64,000 nt of DNA from Paracoccus cavernae (GTDB taxonomy: Bacteria; Pseudomonadota; Alphaproteobacteria; Rhodobacterales; Rhodobacteraceae): positions 1 through 64,000 of the forward strand of contig JAUFRC010000002.1 of the NCBI GenBank assembly GCA_030410095.1, written 5' to 3'. Positions 28,578 to 38,076 of the stretch are shown here, in pieces. A model generated the notes under the pieces. It was not told where the DNA came from, made no database searches, and saw only the letters and a list, made by a program, of their open reading frames with translations. Both the position numbers and the translations under genes were made by a program. The stretch's first letter is position 1, and each line of letters starts with the position of its first letter.

Positions 28578-29345
28578 TCAAGCGGCATTGGCCTGCGAAG
28601 GCTGGTGGTAAACGGAATGCCAGACCCGATTGCGGATCGCGGCGAATTCGGGCGAGAGGCGCATCTCCTCGGTGCGGGGATGGGGCAGATCGACCTCGAT
28701 CACCTCGAAAAGCCGCCCCGGACGCGCCGCCATCACGACGACGCGATTGGCGAGATAAACCGCCTCGTCGACATCATGGGTGATGAACAGGACCGAGCGG
28801 CGATCCTCGCCCCAGGTCTGCAAAAGCTGGTCCTGAAGCTTGATCCGCGTCAGGGCGTCCAGCGCGCCGAAGGGCTCGTCCATGAGCAGGATCTGGGGAT
28901 CGGCGGCATAGGCGCGCGCGATCGCGCAGCGCTGTTTCATTCCGCCCGAAAGGGTTTTGGGCAGAGCCTCGGCAAAATCCTGAAGGCCGACCAGCCGCAG
29001 ATAATGGTCCGAGATCCGGCGCCGCTCGGCTTTGGTTTTTCCGGCAAGGCGCGGCCCGAATTCGACATTTTCGCGAACCGTCAGCCACGGGAAAAGCGCA
29101 TATTGCTGGAAGATTACCCCACGCTCGGGGCCCGGGCCACGGATCGGGCGCCCGCCGGCCAGAACCTCGCCTTCGGAAGGCTGCAACAGCCCCGCCGCAA
29201 GATTGAGCGCAGTAGATTTGCCGCAGCCCGACGGGCCGACCATCGTGACGAATTCGCCAGCCGCGATCGTCAGGTTGAGCTTGTTCAGCACCAGAAGATC
29301 CTCGAATTTCATCGAGACATTCCGGAAAAGGATCTCGGAACTCAT
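28578..29345 (-). CDS. ABC importer ATPase, SsuB/TauB type
   Basis: Intact 255-residue ATPase: Walker [11 protein letters not shown]-loop [15 protein letters not shown], signature LSGGMKQR, Walker [18 protein letters not shown]-loop FITHDVDEA. The SSG-MKQR form and DALTR ending are those of the nitrate/sulfonate/bicarbonate importer group. Start at 29345 overlaps the permease stop by 4 bases. It powers the import system of this sulfatase operon. Confidence 0.93.
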   Translation of the reverse strand: MSSEILFRNVSMKFEDLLVLNKLNLTIAAGEFVTMVGPSGCGKSTALNLAAGLLQPSEGEVLAGGRPIRGPGPERGVIFQQYALFPWLTVRENVEFGPRLAGKTKAERRRISDHYLRLVGLQDFAEALPKTLSGGMKQRCAIARAYAADPQILLMDEPFGALDALTRIKLQDQLLQTWGEDRRSVLFITHDVDEAVYLANRVVVMAARPGRLFEVIEVDLPHPRTEEMRLSPEFAAIRNRVWHSVYHQPSQANAA

Positions 29346-30094
29346 AGCCGCTCCTGCCAGTTGGTGAGGCGTTTTTCGGCCAGCTGGAGAATGCGGTCCA
29401 TCGCGAGGCCGAGAATGCCGATGGTGATCAGCGAGACGAAAATCGTCGGCATGTCGTAGTAAAGCTGCGCCTGCTGCATGCGGAAACCGAGGCCCGATTG
29501 CGCGGCGATCAGCTCGGCGGCGACGACGGTGGCCCAGGCCGAGCCCAGCCCGATGCGGCAGCCGACCAGAATGAAGGGCAGCGAGGCCGGCACCACAACG
29601 CGGGCGAAGATCACCCCATCTTTCGCCCCCAAAACCCGTGCGGCATTGATCAGCGTGCGGTCGACCCCGATCACGCCCTGATAGGTCGCCACCACCGAAG
29701 AGAGGAAGGCCGCAAGGAAGATCACGAAGATCTTGGGGGCCTCGTCGATGCCCAAGGTGATGATCGCAAGCGGAATGATCGCAAGCGGCGGGATCATGCG
29801 GAAAAACTGGATCCACGGGTCGAGCAACCCGCGTGCCACGCGGTACCAGCCCATCAGGAACCCGACCGGAATGGCCAAAGCCGTGCCGAGCAGAAAGCCC
29901 GACAACACGCGGCGCAGCGAAGCGGCAATATCGGTAAACAGCCGTCCGCTTTCGATCGCGGACCATGCTTTGCCCGCAACCTCGCCCGGTCCGGGCAGCA
30001 TCACCGCACTAAAGCGGGTCAGCAGATACCACGCCAAAATCCCCAGTCCGAAAGACAGGAAACGCAAACCCGGAAGCTCTGATTTGCGGCTCAT
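29342..30094 (-). CDS. ABC importer permease, SsuC/TauC type
   Basis: Intact 250-residue membrane protein with about six helices. It has the family's [20 protein letters not shown] segment and the EAA coupling loop [22 protein letters not shown]. The ATG at 30094 follows CGGGAGGAACCCT. It overlaps the ROK gene stop and the ATPase start, so the whole operon is translationally coupled. It is the membrane channel for the sulfate-ester/sulfonate type substrate. Confidence 0.92.
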   Translation of the reverse strand: MSRKSELPGLRFLSFGLGILAWYLLTRFSAVMLPGPGEVAGKAWSAIESGRLFTDIAASLRRVLSGFLLGTALAIPVGFLMGWYRVARGLLDPWIQFFRMIPPLAIIPLAIITLGIDEAPKIFVIFLAAFLSSVVATYQGVIGVDRTLINAARVLGAKDGVIFARVVVPASLPFILVGCRIGLGSAWATVVAAELIAAQSGLGFRMQQAQLYYDMPTIFVSLITIGILGLAMDRILQLAEKRLTNWQERL

Positions 30095-31151
30095 AGGGTT
30101 CCTCCCGAATAGTAAAGCGGTCGAGCGCGACAGCCGCCGCGCCCTGCAAGGTCGCATCCGGCCCGAGCAGGCTCGGGCGGAATTCGGTCCGCGCCCGCGC
30201 ATGCGGCATGACCTGCGCAAGGATCGCATCGCCAAGAGAGCCGCGCACCTCGGGCGAAAGCTGCGCCAGCCCCCGCCCAGAACCACGCGCTCGGGCGAGA
30301 GAAGGTTGACGATATTCGCGAATTGCTGGGCCACGAGGGCCAAGCCCCGCCGAGAATCTCGTGGTCGGAACTGCGGATCATATCGGCGGTCAGGACGGTC
30401 TCGAAACAGCCGCTCAATCCGCATTCACAGGGGCGGCCGGGGGTCTCGACCCTGATATGGCCAAGCTCCAGCGCGTCGCGCCCCGAGAAGGCGGCCCCGC
30501 GTCCCTCGCGGATGAAGGCCGCGCCCAGACCCTGATCGAGGTAGAGGTAAAGCATCGTGTGGTGATCGGCGCGTCGCGCGCGGACGGCCTCGGCAAAGGC
30601 CATCGCAGTGACCTTGTTCTCGAGCGTCACCGGCCAGGGCAGCGCGGCTTCGAGCACCTCGATCAAAGGCCCTCGCCCCAACCCGGCCGGCTGACCGCCA
30701 GCAGACGCCGCCCCTCGAGGTCGACATGGCCCGGCAGCGTCAGGCAAAGGCCCGCGATGCGGTCGTCGCCCAGATCCAGCTCGGCCTGCAGCGCACGCAG
30801 GGCATCGGGGACCATCGCCAGAGCCTGAATGGCGGAACAGTCGAGGTCGAAGCGCCGCGCCAGCAACACCCGCGCGTCCTTGTCGGCAATCCCGACTTCC
30901 AACCTGCCGGGCATCAGCGACACGCAGGCCACGCGCCAACCCGTTTCCGCGAGATCGAGATATTGCCGCGGCCGTCCGAAATTCACCTCGTCGCGTTTGC
31001 CGCCTTCGTGCAGCAGCCCCGCCTCGACCAAACGGTTCGCGATTTTGGTCAGGCTGGGAGAAGAGACCCCCATCTCGCCCATCAGCTCGGTCCGCGAAAG
31101 CGGTCCCATGTCGCGCACAAGGCGAAGCGTGGTGCCGTGAAACCGGCTCAT
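30091..31151 (-). CDS. ROK-family transcriptional regulator
   Basis: About 354 residues. The N-terminal winged helix ([30 protein letters not shown]) is followed by the ROK sugar-kinase-like fold. The ROK zinc signature is complete: [22 protein letters not shown], with the GH histidine and three cysteines. Four single-base deletions (near 30665, 30340, 30275 and 30115) split it, and restoring all four ends the gene at a TGA that overlaps the permease ATG. ROK repressors usually sense sugars, which suggests the operon's cargo is a sulfated sugar or related compound. A 35-bp palindrome upstream is the probable operator. Confidence 0.88.
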
Positions 31152-31172
31152 GGAATGCCTCCCGCATCCTTT

Positions 31173-31207
31173 CGCATACTTTTCTAGTTTAGTTAGAAAA
31201 GTATGCG
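31173..31207. promoter_or_regulatory. 35-bp perfect palindrome, likely ROK operator
   Basis: Arms CGCATACTTTTCTA (31173-31186) and TAGAAAAGTATGCG (31194-31207) are exact reverse complements around a 7-base centre. It begins 22 bases upstream of the ROK start codon, so binding would block the whole operon. The A/T-rich half-sites separated by about two helical turns resemble other ROK operators. Confidence 0.75.
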
Positions 31208-31524
31208 CCGCGCTATTACAAATTTGCGCCCTTGCGGAGAAAATCCTTCCCCTGCCGTTGGGTCCGAGAGAAATGGTGCGTTATGCCTATGCAGATTTTG
31301 GGGAACCTGGCGGATATGGAAGTTGCTTTCCTCGCCATATCACCATGATAAAATTGAATATTTATAAAGTGGCGCATCCCTGCCAGCGCCGCAATTTCGC
31401 CAAAAATCGTGACAGACCCCGCGTGATTGCGAGCCGGAAGAGGCCCGCAAGACCTTCCGGCGGCTCCAGCCTCCGCCCGTGAAATCTCTTGGTCGCGTAT
31501 CGGATCTGCGTTATAGTTAGCAAT
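31208..31524. other. Intergenic region between ROK and ArsR genes
   Basis: Just over 300 bases with no supportable gene. A GC hairpin (GCCGGAAG at 31433-31440 with CTTCCGGC at 31454-31461) and an AT-rich patch (near 31345-31370) are present, and the promoter of the ArsR gene lies at the right end. Confidence 0.4.
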
Positions 31525-31884
31525 ATGGCTAAGTATGATTCCGACCTCTCGCAGCTCTTTCAGGCCTTGGCCGATCCGACGCGGCGGGCGATTCTGGCGC
31601 GGCTGGCGCAAGGCCCCGCCCCAGTTTCCGAGCTCGCGCGCCCGACCGGACTGAAGCTGCCGACAGTGATGCGCCACCTTTCGGTGCTCGAAGAGGCGGG
31701 ATTGATTGCTTCGTCAAAGGACGGGCGGGTGCGCTCTTGCGCGGTCGTCCCCGAGGCGCTGACCCCGATGTGCGACTGGCTCGACGAGCAAAGGGCGCAT
31801 TGGGAAAGCCGCCTCGACCGGTTGGAAAGCTATGTCATGACGTTGTTGGAGGACGAAGACCATGACGATCGAACTCGACCCTGA
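31525..31884 (+). CDS. ArsR-family regulator (SRPBCC-linked type)
   Basis: Intact 119-residue winged-helix protein: LSQLFQALADPTRRAILARLAQG, HTH ELARPTGLKLPTVMRHLSVLEEAGLI, wing SKDGRVRSCAV. No metal-binding cysteine pair (CxC) of metal-sensing ArsR proteins is present. ArsR proteins of this type are nearly always followed by SRPBCC/AHSA1 genes, as here, and the three genes overlap. The ATG at 31525 starts the domain; an in-frame start exists 36 bases upstream. Its ligand is unknown. Confidence 0.88.
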   Translation: MAKYDSDLSQLFQALADPTRRAILARLAQGPAPVSELARPTGLKLPTVMRHLSVLEEAGLIASSKDGRVRSCAVVPEALTPMCDWLDEQRAHWESRLDRLESYVMTLLEDEDHDDRTRP

Positions 31885-32331
31885 TACCGACCTCAGCTTT
31901 ACACGCACGCCGCGCCGCGGGCACTCGTCTGGGAATGCTGGACCGATCCGCGCCATATTCCGCATTTCTTCATCCCCAAACCGCATAAGGTCACGGCGGT
32001 CGAGATCGATCTGCGGATCGGCGGACGCTTCGACACCCGCTTCGAGGTCGAAGGCAACAGCATCGCAAATCGCGGCGTCTATCTCGAGATCGTGCCGCAG
32101 GAAAAGCTGGTCTTTACCGATGCGTTCAGCGAGGGCTGGAAGCCCGCGCCGGAGCCCTTCATGACCGCGATCCTGCTTTTGGCAGATGCGCCGGAGGGTG
32201 GCACGCTGTACACGGCCATCGCGCGCCACCGCAATCCGGACAGCCGGAAAACCCACGAAAACATGGGCTTTTACGAGGGATGGGGTACCGTCGCCTCACA
32301 GCTCGAAGCCTATGCCCAAGGGTTGCGGTGA
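31862..32331 (+). CDS. SRPBCC (AHSA1/CalC-like) protein 1
   Basis: About 156 residues. START-like AHSA1 fold with PRALVWECWTDPRHIPHFFI, IDLRIGGRFDTRFEV and the C-terminal helix ENMGFYEGWGTVASQLEAYA. One base is missing near 31915, after the short N-terminal strand. It starts inside the end of the ArsR gene and its stop overlaps the next start (ATGA). Such proteins bind hydrophobic ligands; in ArsR-linked form they may act in stress or small-molecule handling, but no substrate can be named. Confidence 0.8.
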
Positions 32332-32815
32332 TGGCGCAAGCAGCTGCAAACCCTGCGGCGACCATGCGCATCGAGCGGGTGATCGCCGCACCGCGGGCCG
32401 CAATCTGGCGGGCATGGACCAACCCGAGAGCCTGCCCTTGTGGTGGGGCCCCGAGGGCTATTCCTGCCGCACGAAACGCATCAATTTGCGCACCGGCGGC
32501 GAATGGGTCTTCGACATGATCGGGCCGGACGGCACGGTCTATCCCAACCACCACCGCTACCACCGGATGGAGGAAGGCGCGGGCATCTCCTACAGCCTGC
32601 TCTGGGGCGAGAACGGCCCGAAACATGCCGATGCGGATGTGGCCTTCGAGGAGATCGGCACCGATGGAAAAGACGGAACCCTCACCGCCACGCGGATCAC
32701 CTTGACGATGGTCTTCGCCAGCGAGGACGAATGCCGCGCCGCGAAGGCATTCGGAGCCGAGGCGCTCGGGCAGGAAACCCTGGCGAAACTGGCGCGCTTT
32801 ATCGGGGCGGGCTAG
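32331..32815 (+). CDS. SRPBCC (AHSA1/CalC-like) protein 2
   Basis: About 161 residues, a second AHSA1 protein: MRIERVIAAPRAAIWRAWTN, then LPLWWGPEGYSCRTKRINLRTGGEW and a long C-terminal helix (AKAFGAEALGQETLAKLARF). One base is missing near 32428. It is a paralogue of the gene before it and is coupled by a stop/start overlap. It ends 6 bases from the stop of the convergent SGNH hydrolase gene. Confidence 0.82.
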
Positions 32816-32821
32816 ATCGCC

Positions 32822-33793
32822 TCAGGGCGCGATGCCGGTCAGCGGATTGCTCCGCGCGACGTCCCAGGCGATCTGCTGCATCAGGGCGGCGGTCTCCGGC
32901 TCGGGGCCGCGGCCGGCGTTCCATCGGCCCGCATCAGCGCGAAGGGCAAGCCTGCGGGGCTCTTTGATAGAGCACCGCATAATGGACCAGCGCCACGAAA
33001 TAGCTGCCGAGGTCGCTGAGATGGATATTGTCGGGCTTGCCATCCGGCGTCAGAGCGAAAGATCGGTCCTTTTCCCCAGGTTACCGACGCCGCCACGCGC
33101 CTCGACCGCCCGCACCAAAGCGGCCATCGCCTGCCCCGCGGGGATCAGATGGATGCGTTTGTCCTCGGGCAGCTCGCCCAATGCGGGACGCAGCACCCCC
33201 GCGAGCCATGATTGCTCGTAATCACCGTCGAGCCTTTCCAGAAAGCCCTCGGCGTGATCGACCTGATGCCATGTCTCGTAAAGATACAGGCGGGCATCGG
33301 GGCGGGCGACGATCGCCTCTTGCGCCCAGTTGGCAAGATAGCGCGGGCTGTCGAAGTATTTCAGCGCATCGCGGATCTCGACCATCTCGGTCAGCACAAT
33401 CGCATCATAATCGCCGCTTTTGACGGCCTCATGGGCGGGACGGAAACGGGGATGATCGTTCTCGGCCTCGAAACCGTTGATCTTGTCGTCGCCCCAATGC
33501 GCCTTGAGCGTGGTGCCCCAGCCGAGCTGGCTATCGTAGCGGTAGCCCTCGCCCGCGAGCTGGGCGAGCATGGCGGGCATGTCGCGCCCGACGAGGCTAT
33601 GCCCGATGAAATAGACCGAGAGCGGCTTTTGGGGCGGCGGCAGCGGCTTGGCGTAGCGCGCGGCCATCGCCGCTGCATCGGGGCCCTGGCCAAGGCTCGG
33701 CCCGCCGCCTGCACCCGCACCGCGCCACAGGAAAATCCCCGCAACGACGGCGGCAAGCGCCAAAGCGACAGCGAGCATTTTCGCAATAGTCAT
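32822..33793 (-). CDS. SGNH/GDSL-like hydrolase with N-terminal membrane anchor
   Basis: About 324 residues. An N-terminal hydrophobic helix (MTIAKMLAVALALAAVVAGI) acts as an uncleaved anchor or signal. The block VYFIGHSLVGRDMPAML carries the nucleophile Ser in GHS, and DNIHLSDLG near the C-terminus has the catalytic Asp-x-x-His pair. LYLYETWHQ is a further match to the SGNH family of periplasmic esterases acting on polysaccharides or peptidoglycan. Three missing bases, two of them near 33050 and 32955, break the C-terminal part. No neighbours suggest the substrate. Confidence 0.72.
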
Positions 33794-34096
33794 CCCATCT
33801 CCCTTCGGCCGCAACGCGCTTGGCAGCCCTTGTTTGCGGCCAAGAATGTCGGGAAGCTTGCCTGCCCTGTCAACCGCCCGCCCTACGGCCCCGCACGGCC
33901 TGCACCGGCCCCGTGGGCCGCTTCCTTGGCGCGATTTCGGCAGCAGGGCCCTGCCCGTCGCGATTTTCTCAGCAATCCCCGATGAATAGAATCATTTTCA
34001 ACGATAATGAAATTCTGATTTTATAATTCCTTGATTGACGCTGCCTTGCAGGAGCGACCCAATGTCGCACCGCCTTTTGCGGTCCGGAGAAAATCA
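33794..34096. promoter_or_regulatory. Divergent intergenic region upstream of BMP binding protein
   Basis: About 300 bases with no gene. A GC-rich inverted repeat (CGGCCCCGCACGGCC/GGCCCCGTGGGCCG-like) lies near 33888-33922. An AT-rich stretch (33980-34030) contains imperfectly paired AGAATCATT (33988-33996) and AATGAAATTCT (34006-34016), a candidate operator in the BMP gene promoter. Confidence 0.4.
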
Positions 34097-35092
34097 TTGA
34101 AGAATGCGACTTTCTTTCTTGGTCTGACGACCTCTCTTTTCCTCGCCGGCGGCGTCATGGCGCAAGACAGCGATGCTTTGTCGATTGCCATGCTCATTCC
34201 GGGCAAAATCGACGATAACGGCTTCATGGAAGCGGGCTATAACGGCCTCTTGCGGATCGAAAAGGAATTTGGTGCCAAGATCGCCTATCGCGATCAGGTC
34301 ACGCCCAAGCCCGAAGAACTGGCCGAGGCTTTGCGCGATCTCGCCAAGACGGGGCCGGATATGGTCATCGCCCATGGCGGTCAGGCGAATCAGGCGGCCG
34401 AGACCGTGGCTGCGGAGTTCCCCGAGATCCCGTTTGTCGTGGTGCAAGGCAATGTCACGGGACCGAACCTCTCGAGCTACGAGGTCCTGCAGGAAGACAG
34501 TGCATGGCTTGCGGGTGCGATGGCTGGCCTGATGACCAAGAGCGGCGTTGTCGGCCATATCTCGGGCATCCGCGTGCCGCCGGGGCTGAAGGGGCGCGGC
34601 GGTTTCTACAACGGGCTGATGCATACCAAACCCGATGCGACCTTCCTCACGACCTTTGCCGGCAATCAGGATGATGTCGCACTGGCCGGACGCGCCGCCC
34701 AGGCCGAGATCGACGGCGGGGCCGATATCATCTTCACCATGCTCAACGCCGGCCGGCAGGGCGCGAGCGATGCGATGCGTGCGGCCAAGGTGCGCCAGAT
34801 CGGCAATGTCATCGACTGGACCACGGTCGATCCCGAGGTTTATGTCGCCTCGGCCCTCGCCGATGTCAGCATCCCCAGCGTCGAGGCTGTCCGCGACCTC
34901 AAGGACGGCAACTGGAAACCCGAGACCGTCAAACATATCGGCCTGGCGAATGCCGAAGCGGTCTCGCTGAGCTATGCCCCCGATGTTCCGGCAGAGATCA
35001 AAGACCAGATCGCCAAGCTGCGCGAGCAGATCATCAGCGGCGAAATCAAGGTCGAGACCAGCTACGACGGCCCCGAAATCACCGTCGAGTAA
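34097..35092 (+). CDS. BMP-family periplasmic binding protein, orphan
   Basis: Intact 331-residue protein with a TTG start at 34097 (GGAG eight bases upstream); the next in-frame upstream ATG would add a non-signal-like tail. Signal peptide LKNATFFLGLTTSLFLAGGV with cleavage after VMA. BMP/Med fold: SIAMLIPGKIDDNGFMEAGY, DMVIAHGGQ, GHISGIRVPPGLKGRGGFYNG, DIIFTMLNAGRQG. Such proteins bind nucleosides or similar compounds for an ABC importer. No permease or ATPase gene adjoins it, so it either serves a distant importer or senses a ligand. It lacks the lipobox cysteine usual for PnrA types. Confidence 0.85.
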   Translation: MKNATFFLGLTTSLFLAGGVMAQDSDALSIAMLIPGKIDDNGFMEAGYNGLLRIEKEFGAKIAYRDQVTPKPEELAEALRDLAKTGPDMVIAHGGQANQAAETVAAEFPEIPFVVVQGNVTGPNLSSYEVLQEDSAWLAGAMAGLMTKSGVVGHISGIRVPPGLKGRGGFYNGLMHTKPDATFLTTFAGNQDDVALAGRAAQAEIDGGADIIFTMLNAGRQGASDAMRAAKVRQIGNVIDWTTVDPEVYVASALADVSIPSVEAVRDLKDGNWKPETVKHIGLANAEAVSLSYAPDVPAEIKDQIAKLREQIISGEIKVETSYDGPEITVE

Positions 35093-35105
35093 ACCGGAAT
35101 TGCCT

Positions 35106-35131
35106 CGCCCGCAGCCTTGGGATTGCGGGCG
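35106..35131 (+). terminator. Hairpin after BMP gene
   Basis: CGCCCGCA (35106-35113) pairs with TGCGGGCG (35124-35131) just after the BMP stop. A weak T run follows, so this is a possible terminator. Confidence 0.5.
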
Positions 35132-35699
35132 GGGTGTTGCCGTCCCCAAAGGACCATCCACTGACTGCGGCTTGAAAGGGTGACCCCCTCTCGGGCCGCT
35201 TTTACTTTGCGCGGCCAAGTAGATGCGGGGACCGCATCCTGTTGTCGGCCACGGAGAGCATCGCTCGGAGCGGCAAAAACAGAAATGCCGGCAGAACGGC
35301 ACGAAGGCCGGTCGGAAGCGGCCCTTTCCGGTTCTTCTGCCATGCTTCGTGCAGATCCTCGCCGATATGGTAGACGGCTGCGCTGAACTGCAGCGCTTCC
35401 AGCATCTGGATGCTTGTCGCAACCGGCGTTCAAGCGGTCTTGCGATGCCAGCACCCACAGCCCCATCAGGACGGGTGCAGGCGCAGGGCGATTTCCCGAT
35501 AAAGCTTGTCGATTTCGGCGCGCTCTCCGGTACAACGCGGATACGTGGCCGCGGCGGCATCGCCTCACATCAGCGAGCAGGAGTTTCTTCCTCCCCGAGC
35601 TACGCTCCGGCGCCGAACGCCCGATGCCGCGCCCTGCACTGTCTGGCCGCATGGCGCGTCTCGCCTGAACGATCACGGACAAACCTGCCGATAACCGCC
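35132..35699. other. Unassigned stretch with broken minus-strand reading
   Basis: About 570 bases with no recognised gene. The most protein-like reading is on the minus strand: a segment near 35540-35460 reads GERAEIDKLYREIALRLHP, and a frame from 35405 to 35202 (67 residues) reads LEALQFSAAVYHIGEDLHEAWQ-type text with a hydrophobic PAFLFLPL. Joining them would need two more single-base corrections, which is plausible here given how frequent such errors are. I do not recognise the family and do not assign a function. Confidence 0.3.
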
Positions 35700-36441
35700 T
35701 TACACCAGTTCCCGCAAAGCCAGGATCGATCCCGAAAAGAGCATCAGCCCGAAGAGAGCCACGCGGAACTGATCGTCGGACAGGCGCCGGAACACCAGCA
35801 TGCCGACTTGCGCACCGATCAAGGTCGCCGGCAGGGCGAGTGCGGTCAGCCCAAGCGTTTGGGCTGTATAAAACCCTTTCCACGCCAAAAGCGCGGCGGT
35901 CACGGTCAGCACGATCACATTATAGCTTTGCAGCACCGCGCGGGTTTCGCCCTTTGGCCATGGCCGCAAAGCACACCACATCGAGGGCAACGCGCCGGAC
36001 AGCGACGCGGCACCGCCAAGCATGCCCCCCGCAAGGCCGACGACCATATCCGGAACGGATGTGCGGGCTCGAACCGCGGCAGGTTGCCGCGCAGCAGGAA
36101 GAAGCCGCCATAGAAAACATCGATGCGGCAATCCCGATCCGGAGCAGTTCGGCACTGACGATCGACAGGGCGGCGACTCCCAGGGGAATCCCCGCCAAAG
36201 CGGGCAGCAGGAACCGCGCCAATCGGGCGGGGTGGCGCCGGATCTCGCTCCGCACGATCCAGATCCCCTGAAGCCCGCTCGCGATCGACATGACGACGGC
36301 AATGGCGACGGCCTGAGGGGCAGGAAGGATCTGCAGCCAAAACCCGAGCGCGAAAAGCGCGGTGCCGAAACCTGCAAGTCCGTTGACGAAACCGCCCGCA
36401 ATCGCGCCCGCAAACAGCGCCGCGAGAAAACCCGTATCCAT
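35700..36441 (-). CDS. TauE/SafE-family membrane exporter
   Basis: About 247 residues with seven to eight helices. The paired TauE repeats are seen: GAIAGGFVNGLAGFGTALFALG at the N-terminus and MVVGLAGGMLGGAASLSGALP in the middle. Family members are proposed sulfite, sulfoacetate or organosulfonate transporters. Two single-base deletions between about 36100 and 36035 split it. It is the last gene of the operon TRAP-HIBADH-SSADH-TauE, starting 133 bases after the semialdehyde dehydrogenase stop, and is one of two sulfur-type exporters in this locus (see 43718-44733). Confidence 0.8.
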
Positions 36442-36573
36442 CAGCCTAGCCGCCTCGCGCAATCGCGCAGAAAGAGCAGGACCGGAGTGTGGGTGGGCAC
36501 GCGCATTATCCTGCTTCTCCGTTCGAAAGCCGCCCGTAGGAAGGGTTCAAGGCAGGTGAGCTCCTGAGCCAGG

Positions 36574-38022
36574 TCAGAGGCCGGCGAGGCAAACGTATTT
36601 GATCTCGACATATTCATCGATGCCGTGACGCGAGCCTTCGCGACCAAGTCCCGACTGCTTGACCCCCGAACGGAGCCGCCTCGTTCGCCAAAGCGCCGGT
36701 ATTCACGCCGACCATACCGGCCTCGAGCCGCTCGGCCACGCGGAAGACCCGCGCGAGATCACGGCTGTAGAAATAGGCGGCCAAGCCGAACTCGCTGTCA
36801 TTCGCCAAAGCGATTGCCTGCTCTTCGGTCGAGAAGGGAATGATTGCCGCCAGCGGAGCGAAGGTCTCTTCGCGGGCGACCAGCGCATCGGGGCTGACAT
36901 CGGTGATCACGGTCGGCTGGAACCAGCTCCGCCCAAGCGCATGGCGCCCGCCGCCGGCAACAAGCCGCGCGCCGCGCTCAAGCGCATCTTCGAGATGGGC
37001 CTCGACCTTCTCCACCGCCGCCATATCGATCAGCGGCCCCTGTTCGGTCGCAGCGTCGGATCCGACCCCGACGACCAGCCGCTCGGCCGCTGCACCCAAG
37101 CGCAAGGCGAATTCCGCTGCGATGCTGTCATGAACATAGATCCGGTTAGCGCAAACGCAGGTCTGCCCCGAGTTGCGGAACTTGGCCATCATGGCGCCCT
37201 GCACCGCCGCCTCCAGATCGGCGTCGTCAAAGACGATAAACGGCGCATTGCCGCCCAGTTCCAAAGACAGCCGCTTGATGTCGCCGGCGCATTCGCGCAT
37301 CAGCCAGCGCCCGACCTCGGTCGATCCGGTAAAGCTGATCTTCGCGATGGTCGGGCTTTTGCAAAAAGCCTCGCCGATCATCGTCGCCTTGCCGGTGACA
37401 ACCTGAAACACCCCTGCCGGAATGCCCGCACGTTCGGCCAGAACCGCGAGCGCCAGGGCGGAGAGCGGCGTTTGCGAGGCCGGTTTGACGATGATCGGAC
37501 AGCCTGCAGCCAGCGCCGGACCCGCCTTGCGGGTGATCATCCCGTTCGGAAAGTTCCAAGGCGTGATCGCGGCGCAGACGCCGATCGGCTGTTTCAGCAC
37601 CAGAATGCGGCGATCGGTGGCCGGAGCGGGAATGATCTCGCCGTAAAGCCGCTTTGCCTCTTCCGCGAACCATTCGAGATAGGCGGCATTCGAAACGATC
37701 TCGCCTTTGGCCTCTGCCAGGGTCTTGCCCTGTTCGGCGGTCAGGATCTGTGCGAGATCATCGGCATTTTGCAAGATCAGATCATGCCACCGCCGCAAAG
37801 CGCCGCCCGCTCGCGGGCAGGACGCGCGGCCCAGTCGGCGCGCGCGGCTTCGGCGGCGGCAATCGCCTGCTCGATGGTCGTGCGGTCCAAAGATGGCACC
37901 CGACCCACGAGAGAGCCGTCGGCGGGGTTCGTCACTTCGATCCCCTGCCCCTCGGCAGAGATCCAAGCGCCCGCCACATAGGCGCTATCGGTCAGTAGGG
38001 TCTGGTCTTGCAAAGCTGGCAT
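36574..38022 (-). CDS. gabD: NAD(P)-dependent semialdehyde dehydrogenase (GabD-like)
   Basis: About 483 residues, ALDH superfamily. Motifs: [20 protein letters not shown], catalytic Glu in [17 protein letters not shown], catalytic Cys in [13 protein letters not shown], and the C-terminal [20 protein letters not shown]. Succinate-semialdehyde dehydrogenase of the GabD group is the closest class; related enzymes oxidise sulfolactaldehyde or malonate semialdehyde. Three missing bases (two close together near 36665, one near 37795) break the frame. It lies 54 bases downstream of the beta-hydroxyacid dehydrogenase gene, so a hydroxyacid or alcohol is probably oxidised to a semialdehyde and then to an acid. 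Confidence 0.88.
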
Positions 38023-38076
38023 CGTCTTTTCCTAATCGTCTGGGTCTTCACGTCGTGGCGGGCGGCCAAAGCTGCG

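Noticed and set aside
35460-35540. J-domain-like motif (IDKLYREIALRLHP)
   Set aside because: The HPD triad is not present, the frame stops directly after, and there is no start codon; too weak to call a DnaJ-like gene.
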